Assembly (NCBI GenBank): GCA_947462335.1
Contig: OX381708.1
Location: forward strand, 3,348,001 to 3,412,000
Source of the DNA: Harmothoe impar
Lineage: Eukaryota; Annelida; Polychaeta; Phyllodocida; Polynoidae
Length of the DNA: 64,000 nt
Direction: 5' to 3'
Within the stretch, counting starts at the first letter, position 1; each line of letters starts with the position of its first letter. The notes beneath the pieces were generated by a model. That model did not search any database. It saw nothing but the letters and a program-made list of their open reading frames with translations, and was not told the DNA's origin. Shown here in pieces: positions 1-9,800 of this stretch. A program made the position numbers and the translations under genes.

Positions 1-108
1 TCACAGCGCTGTGGGTAACGGTGTACTCTACTGGTGCCTGAAGGTATCCTATGTCAGAGCTGGACAGCCACCAAGTTATTCTTATAGTGCCAATCTGCTT
101 TCCCTTCT

Positions 109-760
109 TCCCTCCCCTCCCTTCCTTCCTTCCTTCTTGCTTGCCTTCTCCTTCCTTCCTTCCTTCCTTCCTTCCTTCCTTCCTTCCTTCCTTCCGCCCT
201 TCTTTCCTGTCTTCCTTCCTTCCTTCCTTCCTTCCTTCCTTCCTTCCTTCCTTCCTTCCTTCCTTCCTTCCTTCCTTCCTTCCTTCCTTCCATCCTTCCT
301 TCCTTCCTTCCTTCTTTCCTTCCTGCCTACCTGCCTGCCTGCCTTCCTTCCTTCCTTCCTTCCTTCCTTTCTTCCTTCCTTTCTTCCTGCCCTTTTCTGA
401 CTGCATTCCTTCCTTTCCCTGTCTGCTTACCTTCTTTCCTTCCTTCCTGCCCCTTCCTGCCTGCCTTCCTATCTCTCTCTGACTGCTTGCCTTCCTTACT
501 TCCTTCCTGCCTGCCCCTGGTTTCATGCCTTCTTTCATACATTCTATCCCTCCTATTCTTTCCTATCCTCTATCCCCTAACCTGCCTGTCTTCCTTCTTC
601 ACCTTCTTGCTTCTTTGTGTCCTTCCTTCCTGTCTTCCTTCCTTCCTTTTCCTTCCCCCCTGCCTTTTCTCTTTTCCTGTATTGCTTCCCTCTTTCTTTC
701 CTTCCTTCCTTGCCTCCTTCCCTCTGCCTTTCCCTCCTTCCCTCACTCTCATATAATAAA
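109..760. repeat. TTCC/CCTT microsatellite, imperfect
   Basis: The + strand is almost pure CCTT/TTCC for about 650 bases, with scattered CTG, CCC and TTT interruptions that become denser towards the right. Reading frames across it (Leu-Pro-Ser-Phe on +, Lys-Glu-Gly-Arg on -) are low-complexity artefacts. Confidence 0.95.
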
Positions 761-1561
761 TTATATTAGGTGTTGACCTCTCAATACTTTGAAGAGAAAA
801 CAATACAAAAGGAGTGAAAGATAACAATCTAATTGAGTGCATTTAAATCCTGGTGTAAGGTTGGACCTTGCCCCTCCCCTCCACATACACACACAACAGG
901 CCTCCCATGGTAAGCCAAGCTGCATGCCAATCAGCACCTCATGTCAATCACCCCCCCCCCTCCCCCCTCCCCCAGTACCAGCAGTAGGTGAGTGTTTATG
1001 TTGTCAGGCAGCCACCACAGAGCTCCCTAGCCTGGTTCTCCTAAAGCTGCAGTGGGTGAGCTGCCCTGGCTGCCTGCCCCCAGCCCTTATACACACTGAG
1101 TTATACACTCAGGTATACACTGAGTTATACACTCAGGTATACACACCAAGTAGCACCCAGTGGGGGCCCACCTGTAGTAGGCCTACCTGCTGTTGTACAC
1201 CGCTCACTGTGAACACGACTTAATCACCGTACATGGATGGTACCCAGCTCTGATAAGTTTTAAGGATACTCACTCAGCATGGTGGCAGCTGGGGGTTATA
1301 AACAGTCACAGCACAGTGCAGGCAGACAGGGGGAGCAGTACCCTATATAGCGATAGTTCGGGTAGTTCCATGTGTGCGGAATTTCCCACGAGATTTCGCT
1401 GGGTATCGGACACTCACACACCACAGCTTGCCAGGAACAGGCTACATTTCGAGATCAGAGCCAAGATCTCATGAGATTGCCGGTGTCAGTGTAAACAATG
1501 TGGTTGCTGGAGCAAGTCCACACCCGGTAGATTGCTATAGAGTTGTTCACACCTGTACAAC
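761..1561. other. Upstream flank of the candidate EFCAB6 first exon
   Basis: No convincing coding exon is seen. The stretch holds a C-rich run near 950-975 and a short tandem duplication of a 24-base ACACTGAGTTATACACTCAG unit at about 1092-1144. If 1562 is the true start codon, the promoter and 5'UTR of EFCAB6 should lie here. No TATA box or clear core element could be assigned. Confidence 0.4.
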
Positions 1562-1774
1562 ATGGAGGATTGGCTGTTGTTTGACTCGCGGGCGGGGTAC
1601 GGAGGGGCTGGGGAGTCTGTGGGAGGATGTTTCTCCAGGGCGGGGTCTATCAGTGTGTCCCTACCGGCCACCCCGTACAGACTGCCCCACACCCCGCCCC
1701 GCCTCCCCCCGGGCACCCCCTGTGTCATCTACACCCCCAGTCAGGGGTACAGGGAACAGGACACACTGTCACAG
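1562..1774 (+). CDS. EFCAB6: Candidate first coding exon of EFCAB6 (71 codons)
   Basis: ATG at 1562 opens 71 codons ending DTLSQ at ACAG|GTGAGG, a good donor in phase 0. The next recognised EFCAB6 exon (6653) also begins in phase 0, so the two can be joined. The peptide is rich in Gly, Pro, Ser and Tyr, with no EF-hand, as expected for a disordered N-terminus. With this exon the protein would be 1486 residues; human EFCAB6 is about 1500. The 6653 exon starts inside an EF-hand, so at least one exon encoding the entering helix should lie between them. I did not find it. The assignment is inference from position, frame and splice site. Confidence 0.45.
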
Positions 1775-2310
1775 GTGAGGTACTACACCCCGGGATGAAA
1801 GTCCATTCCCTGATTTCCCTGATTTCAAGTTTTGTTTATGTCGCAAAGACCTGTACTGAACTATAGAGGACCTCTATTCAGGGGTCTCAATTTGAACATT
1901 TCAATTTTTTAAAGTGAGCCTAGGCGAAGCCTAGCATGAAGCTCACGAAGTGAGCTTCATGCTAGGCTTCGCCCAGCACTTTATGCAGTGGTCAAAATTC
2001 ATGGGGGATTTGCAGCATCCACTTAACAGATTCAATGGTAATTTTCTAGACAATTCCCAATAATTACTATTTATGAACCTCTCAATCCGTCTGCAATTAT
2101 GAAAATCTATCACTCACTTTTATATGGGAATGCAAATAAATTTATAAGGGGGGCTCATTAATGTAAACTTTCTACACAATGCTGTAAAATCTTTGAGAGG
2201 GGACAAAATGGCCGACATTGTGCATATTTTCACTTTCTCCAAACACATAGTAAGGCATCAGTGTGTCTTCAATGCAACTCGACTAAACCTCTGCATGGAG
2301 AGTGTCACAA

Positions 2311-2412
2311 TCAGTGACGTCACAGCACCAGTGACGTCACATACCTAGCGACGTCACTACGATACCTAGCAACGTCGCGATGTTACCTAGCAACGTCACT
2401 ACGTCACCTAGC
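2311..2412. repeat. Short tandem repeat carrying TGACGTCA (CRE-like) motifs
   Basis: Perfect TGACGTCA palindromes occur at 2315-2322 and 2332-2339. About four CTAGCAACGTCACTACG-type units with one- or two-base differences follow. TGACGTCA is the CREB/ATF consensus. Binding here is not shown, and the motif may simply be part of the repeat unit. Confidence 0.6.
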
Positions 2413-2483
2413 AATGAGGCCCGCAATGAGGTCACTTCCTTGGCAGTATGTGCCTGTTGTTTTGATTTTACCACATCATCTTG

Positions 2484-2690
2484 CCGTGAGAAAGGGCCAT
2501 AGTTTGCCATGGAAAGAGCTCATAGTTTGCCATGAGAAGAGCTCATAGTTTGCCGTGAGAAAGGCCCGTAGTTTGCCGGGAGAAAGGCCCGTAGTTTGCC
2601 GAGAGAAAGGCCCATAGTTTGCCGAGAGAAATGCACATAATTTGCCGAGAGAAAGGCTGATAGTTTGCCGAATGGCGAAAATAAACTGCT
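2484..2690. repeat. About 30-bp tandem repeat (CATAGTTTGCCGTGAGAAAG type)
   Basis: About seven degenerate units of 29-31 bp, each with TAGTTTGCC followed by GAGAAAGG, run head to tail. Frames through it are not conserved and give no recognisable protein. Confidence 0.8.
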
Positions 2691-2759
2691 GAATTTTGAC
2701 AGTGGGGCTCACTTTTTTCCGTGGTCAATAACAATTTTAATTTTGGTCACTTTCATCCT

Positions 2760-4756
2760 GGTGTAACAGACCCTGATACTGATACATACAGTGACACTAC
2801 CTAACCACAGAGGTGTCAGGTACCAGGCCTCATTGTGCTATAAAGCACCCCACCCCATACACTACATGTAAAGCATTCCAAGCAGAACTAATCAAACCAC
2901 CAGACGGTCTACGTTAACCAATCTGATCCCAAAATAGATACGTGATAGTAGTCTCTGATTAGGTCAGGCCAACAGCAGAGGTAAATACAAAACGATACAA
3001 AAAATCGGATATTGGGTGAAAACTCTGATAGGTGCAGTGTTTATAATACAGTTAGCAGCAACTAGCAAGGAGGGATGATTTGATTCATAGGGTCTTCATA
3101 AATTGGCTATAGCTCTCAGGTATTCTAGAGTGCAGATGAGATTATTTACCATCTGGTTCCAGTTTGAGGGCAATCTCTGCCCAATTAGTGGTTCCATGCT
3201 GGGTCATGTGGAGGTCCACTCCTTCTGATTTTACTCATTTTTAAATCCCTATACAATATTCCAGAGCCAAAATCTAATCTGACCACTATCTAATCTCAAT
3301 ATGCCACTTTGTAATCTCAAACCAATCTGTGCAGTAAGTGATCCCTGCCTGTACTCCATGTCAGAGAGCACCAAGGTTTACCATGTAAGGTGCACTTGTG
3401 GAGGTTTAGCGTTAATCTGTCAGTGTGTGGAGTTTGTGTGGAGTAGTCAGGTAGCTGTTGTGACGTAAAGCTGCAGGGCTAGAACCTGCCCACAAGTAAT
3501 TGGCAATCATGTAGTGGATGAAAGATATACAGTGGGTGTCTGGATGGGGAGTCCCAATTTTCCCTGTCGATTTTAAGAAATGACCATGTCACCATGTCAA
3601 TTTTATCTCACTATCTCTTATATTCCCCATGTCGCATGTCACTAAGCCAAAATAGGCCCATGTCGCGATGTCGAATTTAGTGGTCCACACCCATTACAAT
3701 GTAAGGAGCTTCATAGAGTTTGAATGCTTTCTCACAGGGGCAAATACAGGATGCAGGAGAAGGGGGAGGGGGCATTGTTTAAAAATCCCCCAAAAATATC
3801 TACATTAAAAAAATCCAATTTCGGCCCAAAAAGCGGGTGGTGTAAGCCAGGTCCCTCCTCCCTAAATCCGGGAGAGGGGATCCTCACTTAGATAAAGGCG
3901 GGGTGAGACAGGAGGGAGTGGTGGTCGCCTACTTGTAGCAGTGAGTCTATGTGTAACATGCTTGTAACGAATACCCGTAGAGCTATTCACTGCAGTGTGG
4001 ATTAGGTAGGATCATGTTATCATAACCTTCTGTGAGAGGTGCAGTGAGAGGCAGTGCATTAAAGATAAGGCATAAGTGCTACTACTCTTAACATACATTA
4101 TTTCATGCTGTACATATTTTCACCAATTTTGCATAAATGAAAATCCACAAAATATGTACAGGGCCAATATTTATCCAGTGTAGTTACACTACTACCATAT
4201 ACCTAAATCTGCACGAAATTATACTTTTCAGCAAATCCCCAGAAATTTATACAGGCAAAAATATCTACGTTTACATTACATGGTAGTAATAGTCCTGCCT
4301 GGTTGCTTTGTAAATGGCCTATGTGAAGATGTATATTGATATATCAGTTGTTTGCAATGACTGCAGCGGTTGCCTCCTTAATTGTAGCCGTCACCTGCAG
4401 ACAGCACATCCGCAGTTCTCTGTAGTCACATCTGCAGCATTGACCTTAATAAGGCATCATGTCTAGATGCTGCAATATGAATTATCAAATTAAGGAAAAC
4501 CTGTCCATGAGCTAGCTCTACTGCTGTAAAATAAGATCCACTCGCAGCATTATAAGTTGCTGTACTCATATTAATATAGTCAGTCAGGCAATTAGAGAAG
4601 GCCCAGATGGCAGATTGGCGTGTTGCCGTATTCCGGTAGACGGCTGTATGCCTCTGCATACTATGCTGTTCATTTCCTTAAGAAAAATCTATAAGAAAAT
4701 ACCACAGCATTGATTGAGGTATACAGGTCCTCCTGGATGAGGTGTAGGAGTGAGAG
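2760..4756. other. Intronic stretch without a recognisable exon
   Basis: AT-rich sequence between the candidate first exon and the first TIR element of the intron. It was searched for an EF-hand entering helix flanked by splice sites, to supply the missing EFCAB6 exon. None was convincing. It contains one copy of the ATGTCGATTTTAAGAAATG repeat family. Confidence 0.5.
3533..3692. mobile_element. Dispersed CATGTCGATTTTAAG element, copy 1
   Basis: Starts GGGTGTCTGGATGGGGAGTC and ends GGTCCACACCCA, with repeated ATGTCG/ATGTCA motifs inside. Three relatives lie at 6849-7045, 22662-22860 and 25613-25795 in both orientations, all in EFCAB6 introns. It looks like a small non-autonomous element; no ORF. 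Confidence 0.6.
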
Positions 4757-5049
4757 CTATACCTTGTCTGGGAGGACCTGGCCAGGCTGACATAGGGCCT
4801 GGCTAATAGATTCTTATAGCCTTGGTCATCGGTTTCAATGATATCTCAAATAAACCAGACTTCTCACCTCATGAGCCCTTCCCCTAGCTAATTAATCCTT
4901 ACCTCCTGTTCCAATGTTCATGGCCCATGATGACACCACTAAATGGATGAGGCTGGCCTCCTCTTGTGGGTGTTAACATTAGCACTAAATAGAGGTTTTA
5001 AAACCCTCACAGTCAGGGGGCTGGCCAGGTCCTCCCGGACATGGTATAG
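4757..5049. mobile_element. TIR element, about 290 bp
   Basis: The left end CTATACCTTGTCTGGGAGGA continues into CCTGGCCAGG and is matched inverted by CTGGCCAGGTCCTCCCGGAC followed by ATGGTATAG on the right. No coding capacity. Non-autonomous element within an EFCAB6 intron. Confidence 0.65.
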
Positions 5050-5297
5050 GTCAGGCTGGGGCAGGCAGTAGTGTGTAATAATGGCTGTATTATGAGTACC
5101 GGGTGAGTGGCCGCTGTTTGCACAGCGTATTACCGCGCTGCCTGCCCCTCATCGCACGGTCAGGGTAGGTGCAGGGTGTGTGCACAGGGAGAGGGCCTCA
5201 CCCAGGTTACCTAAGCTGCCATTCACAACTTATCATTAGCATATTTAAAAGGATAGAATACTGCTTAATGAAAATACAAAATCAACAAAAGCCATCG

Positions 5298-6652
5298 GAT
5301 TGATGTAAACCCCAATGGTTTAACTACAGTACCCCCCCCCCCAGATTGACGTGAACCCCAATGGTTTAACTACAGTCCCCCCCCCCCCCCAGATTGATGT
5401 AAACCCCAATGGTTTACCTACAGTACCCCCCCCCCCCCAGATTGATATAAACCCCAAAGGTTTAACTACAGTCCCCCCCCCCTCCCCAGATTGATGTAAA
5501 CCCCAATGGTTAAACTACAGTACCAACCCCCCCCCCCCCCCGATTGATGTAAACCCCAATGGTTTAACTACAGTACTAACTCTCTCTCCCCCCAGATTAA
5601 TGTAAACCCCAATGGTTTAACTACAGTCCCCCCCCCCCAGATTGACGTGAACCCTAATGGTTTACCTACAGTACCCCCCCCCCCCAGATTGATGTAAACC
5701 CCAATGGTTTAACTACAGTTCCCCCCCCCAGATTGATGTAAACCCCAATGGTTTAACTACAGTACTAACTCTCTCTCCCCCCAGATTAATGTAAACCCCA
5801 ATGGTTTAACTACAGTCCCCCCCCAGATTGACGTGAACCCTAGTGGTTTATCTACAGTACCCCCCCCCCCCCCAGATTGATGTAAACCCCAATGGTTTAA
5901 CTACAGTCCCCCCACCCCCAGATTGATGTAAACCCCAATGGTTTAACTACAGCCCCCCCCCCCCAGATTGATGTAAACCCCAATGGTTTAACTACAGTAC
6001 CTCCCCCCAGATTGATGTAAACCCCAATGGTTTAACTACAGTACCCCCCCCCCCCCCAGATTGATGTAAACCCCAATGGTTTAACTACAGTACCACCCGC
6101 CTCTGTAGTCTGTCTCCCGCAAATACTGGATAGCTCTCTCAGGTGAGAGGACAGACGTTTAGAGCGTTATCTTAATCTTAAGTCTTAAAGTCTTAATTCA
6201 GTGTCTTACGCTGGGGTAGCGGTCATATGGCCGCTTCCATCATTAAAAATAAAAATCATTTCAATTTTTTTTTTTAAGTTATAATACATTAGGGTGACGT
6301 TAGGGTAGGTAAATGGGTTAGCCAACCATAACCGGATTTTTTTTGGTAGTTATAATAGATTAGGGTGAGGTTTGGGTGGGTAATAGGGTTCACCAATCGG
6401 AACCGGAGGGTGTGCAAGGCCGCTTAAATCATTAAAAATAAAGATGTTAAGACTATTAAGACTGTCTTAATTATCTTATTAAGATAACACTCTAAACGTC
6501 TGTCCTCTCACGTGGGAGTGCGAACCTGTGCGTGCCTGTCTCTCCCCAGATTGATGTAAACCCCAATGGTTTAACTACAGTACTAACTCTCTCTCCCCCT
6601 GATTGATCTAAACCCCAAAGATTTAACTACAGTACACCCTCTCTTCCCCCAG
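5298..6652 (+). repeat. Minisatellite of about 19 copies of the EFCAB6 6653-exon acceptor
   Basis: Each unit of about 40-50 bp is a poly-C tract, AG, then ATTGATGTAAACCCCAATGG and TTTAACTACAGTAC. The true acceptor is also CCCCCAG, followed by the same 20 exon bases with GAC/GTG variants. About 17 units precede the TIR element at 6143-6511 and two follow it before the real exon. Many copies keep a polypyrimidine tract plus AG, so they could act as 3' splice sites. Three units carry the same GACGTG variant as the exon. Confidence 0.95.
6143..6511. mobile_element. TIR element inserted in the acceptor minisatellite
   Basis: GTGAGAGGACAGACGTTTAG at the left is matched inverted by CTAAACGTCTGTCCTCTCAC at the right. 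The inner ends are ATCTTAAT-rich. It separates the last two acceptor-like units from the rest of the array, so it probably inserted after the array had expanded. No ORF. Confidence 0.75.
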
Positions 6653-6838
6653 ATTGACGTGAACCCCAATGGCACGGTGCGGTACTGTGACTTCATGGAG
6701 AAGTTTGGGGCGCGCACCAACAAGCTGCGTCCTGAGAGTAAAGCTGACAAGTGGCAGAGTGGGAGCCCCAAGTACGTGCGGGCCGTGTCTCCCAAGGAGA
6801 TGAACACCGACATGATAGAGAAGATGCTCAAGGACAAG
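6653..6838 (+). CDS. EFCAB6: EFCAB6 exon, residues 1-62 of the placed chain
   Basis: Acceptor CCCCCAG, donor AAG|GTAAGT, phase 0 at both ends. It begins inside an EF-hand with loop DVNPNGTVRYCD (Asp, not Glu, at position 12) then FMEKFG. A charged linker rich in Lys, Ser and Pro follows, ending MLKDK. The entering helix must come from an upstream exon. Confidence 0.9.
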
Positions 6839-9800
6839 GTAAGTAAATGGGTGTGGACCACCAAATTCAACATGGCCGCATGACTATTTCTTAAAATCGA
6901 CAATCGACATGAGGCCTAGTGACATACGACATGAGGCTTGAAAATCATAATGACAGGTGACATGAGCAATTCTTAAAATCGACATGTGACATGGCTACTT
7001 TTTTAAGATCGACAATCGACATGGGAACCCCCCATCCAGACCCCCAAGTAACCTCTGTACTACTGGTGTAACTCTGACAATGTGCTCCATGCTTCTGTAG
7101 GGGCTAGGGTTATACGGGTTTGTTATATGACGAGTGCTGTTGGATGCTGTGTTGCGAACTCAGTCCGAACCCTTCAGTCCGACGGTAGGTGGCGACACCT
7201 ACCCCGGGCTTGGGGTATGGACAGAGGTCGCTATAGGCTTCCGGTCTGCGTGTGCGCGCGCAGGCTGGCTGCCTATATATACCCGGCATCTGACGGTACT
7301 CGTCGGTTACTCTGAGCCACGCTGGTGAGGAGACCCCGTGATCATTACGGCTGATTAGCCTACTGACCCGTTCCGAACTCTATAGGGAGTTCGCACACAT
7401 AGATACTGCTTGTCTAGGTTATCTGAATAAACCTGATTTGCAACCTGTAACACTTGATCCGAACTGTGTTGACTTTGTTCTTTAATTGATACTCTACCAA
7501 TATCATAGAGATACAAAGTATCGTTTATTACACTGTTGTGGTACAAAAAGAATTCTTAAAGTATTTCTAAGATGTTTTAAGACCTGTTTAACACTACACA
7601 TGAACTATGTCATAGTAAATCTTGGGAGCTAGAGTAAGCTCCCAAGATAATATCTATAGAGTGGTACCATCTATATTTGATGAGTATCATTTAGACTCTG
7701 AGGTTAAGATTTATTAAGATTTGATTAAGACTCAAAACGTTTCACCGTGCGCTTGCATGAGCTAGGCCTGTCGAACCAGGTATAATATTTTACAATGTAT
7801 TGTCAAAAGTAGTAAAGTGAGCCATAATCAGATAATTAGTCAAATTCTAAGCTGCATTCTAGAGAATAATATTAAATAAAGGAGGAAGCACATAAAGTAT
7901 GATCAAAGGGAACGTTCTGGCTCATTTGAAATGAAATTGATTTTTGAGGCCTAACCTGCCCTTGTTGTGTGACAGATTGCGTCTAACATGAAGAATGTGG
8001 TGAAGGGGCTGCGTCTATATGACTATAACCGCGACGGACACATCCAGAAACATGAACTCAGGAAGGTGCTCGAGAACTACTGCTTCAGGATGAGCGACAC
8101 ACAGTTTGACAAGTAAGGAGAAACCCTATGCCATATTAAATATTTTTGTGCCATACAGTAGTTTGGTTTGGGTATAAAAGGGTTTTAAGAGTGCCATTCA
8201 TTTGAATTATCATATAAAAATGAAATCTAGTTTTAGGAACATACAGATATCTACAAAATGCATATCATTCTTCTGAGAAGTGATATTAACAAGAGGCTAT
8301 ACATGTACCTGAGGCTACCAGAATAATGCAATTTGAGACTCATTTTTTAACTTTGACCAAAGAAAAATCCAGAGGAGACTGACTTAAAGCATTTGCAAAA
8401 TACATCCTGTTATTATAAGTTACATAGAGGTAGAACTAGAACTTGTTTAAAATTGGTCTACCAACAAATCAACTGTTTAAACCCTCATGAAAAAAATATG
8501 CTCTTTCAACCTATGAAGCTGGGTTCTTCCAAGGTAAGTAATGCACTGGTAGGTCGATTAAACATGCAAAAGCAAGACAAAAGACAGAAGATAGTGTCAC
8601 CAGGGGAAATAGTCATTTTAATTTAGGTAGATTTTATTAAAGTATCAAGTAAACCATAACATGTACTCTGAAAGTTCTAAAACAAACATTGTAGAATCGC
8701 ACTCACTCGAAACAAAGACTCAGGAACAAGGTCCAGGGACCTAAATACAAGATAAATCAGGAAGCAGAAGTAAAGTAGAAACTAATTTGTGGTGTACCAC
8801 AGGGCTTAGTTCTGGGGACCACACTTTTCTTTGAATTTAACAAAACATAGTTACACAAAAAAAAAGCAAAGAAGACACATCTGCATGAATTAGGTTTAGG
8901 CTTTACATAGTTTCTAATACAAAATAACATAGAACAATCATCAATGTGAAGCACTCATTATGATATATCCCAAAAATACACTACGCAAATAAGAAATGGT
9001 ATTTATTTATGAAAAAAATACTGTATTATAAAAATCTATCAAAGGGTGCAATTCTGTAGGCTACAACAGTACCGTGACACTGCTCGACATTACAAATCCC
9101 ACCTGTCCTGTTAAAGACACCGACACTTGTCCTGTTAAAGTGCCTCTGACATGACACTGACATTTGTCCTGTTAAAGTGCCTCTGACATGATATTGACAC
9201 TGTTAAAGTGCCCCTGACACGACACAACACTTGTCCTGTTAAAGTGCCCCTGACATGACACTGACAATTGTCCTGTTAAAATGCCTCTGACATGATATTG
9301 ACACTATTAAAGTGCCCCTGACATGACATAACACTTGTCCTGTTAAAGTGCCTCTGACATGACACTGACATTTGTCTTGTTAAAGTGCCTCTGACATGAC
9401 ACTGACACTTGTCCTGTTAAAGTGCCTCTGACATGACACTGACATTTGTCCTGTTAAAGTGCCCCTGACATGACACTGACCCTTGTCCTGTTAAAGTGCC
9501 CCTGACATGCCACTGACATTTGTCCTATTAAAGTGCCTCTGACATAACACTTGTCCTGTTAAAGTGCCTCTGACATGACACTGACATTTGTCCTGTTAAA
9601 GTGCCTCTGACATGACACTGACCCTTGTCCTGTTAAAGTGCCCCTGACATGACACTGACCCTTGTCCTGTTAAAGTGCCCCTGACATGCCACTGACATTT
9701 GTCCTATTAAAGTGCCTCTGACATAACACTTGTCCTGTTAAAGTGCCTCTGACATAACACTGACACTTGTCCTGTTAAAGTGCCGCTGACATGACACTGA

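Larger units (their letters stand above)
1905..2716. mobile_element. Putative TIR element with a subterminal hairpin
   Basis: AAAGTGAGCC at 1911-1920 is matched in inverted orientation by GGCTCACTTT near 2705-2714. Just inside the left end is a 24-bp perfect hairpin (1923-1946 against 1950-1973, loop GAA). The interior holds TGACGTCA sites and the TTTGCC repeat. No transposase is visible; borders are approximate. Confidence 0.45.

Noticed and set aside
11..842. Several open frames of 70-140 codons rich in Leu-Pro-Ser-Phe or Lys-Glu-Gly-Arg
   Set aside because: They are translations of the TTCC microsatellite in different frames and strands, without start context or domain.
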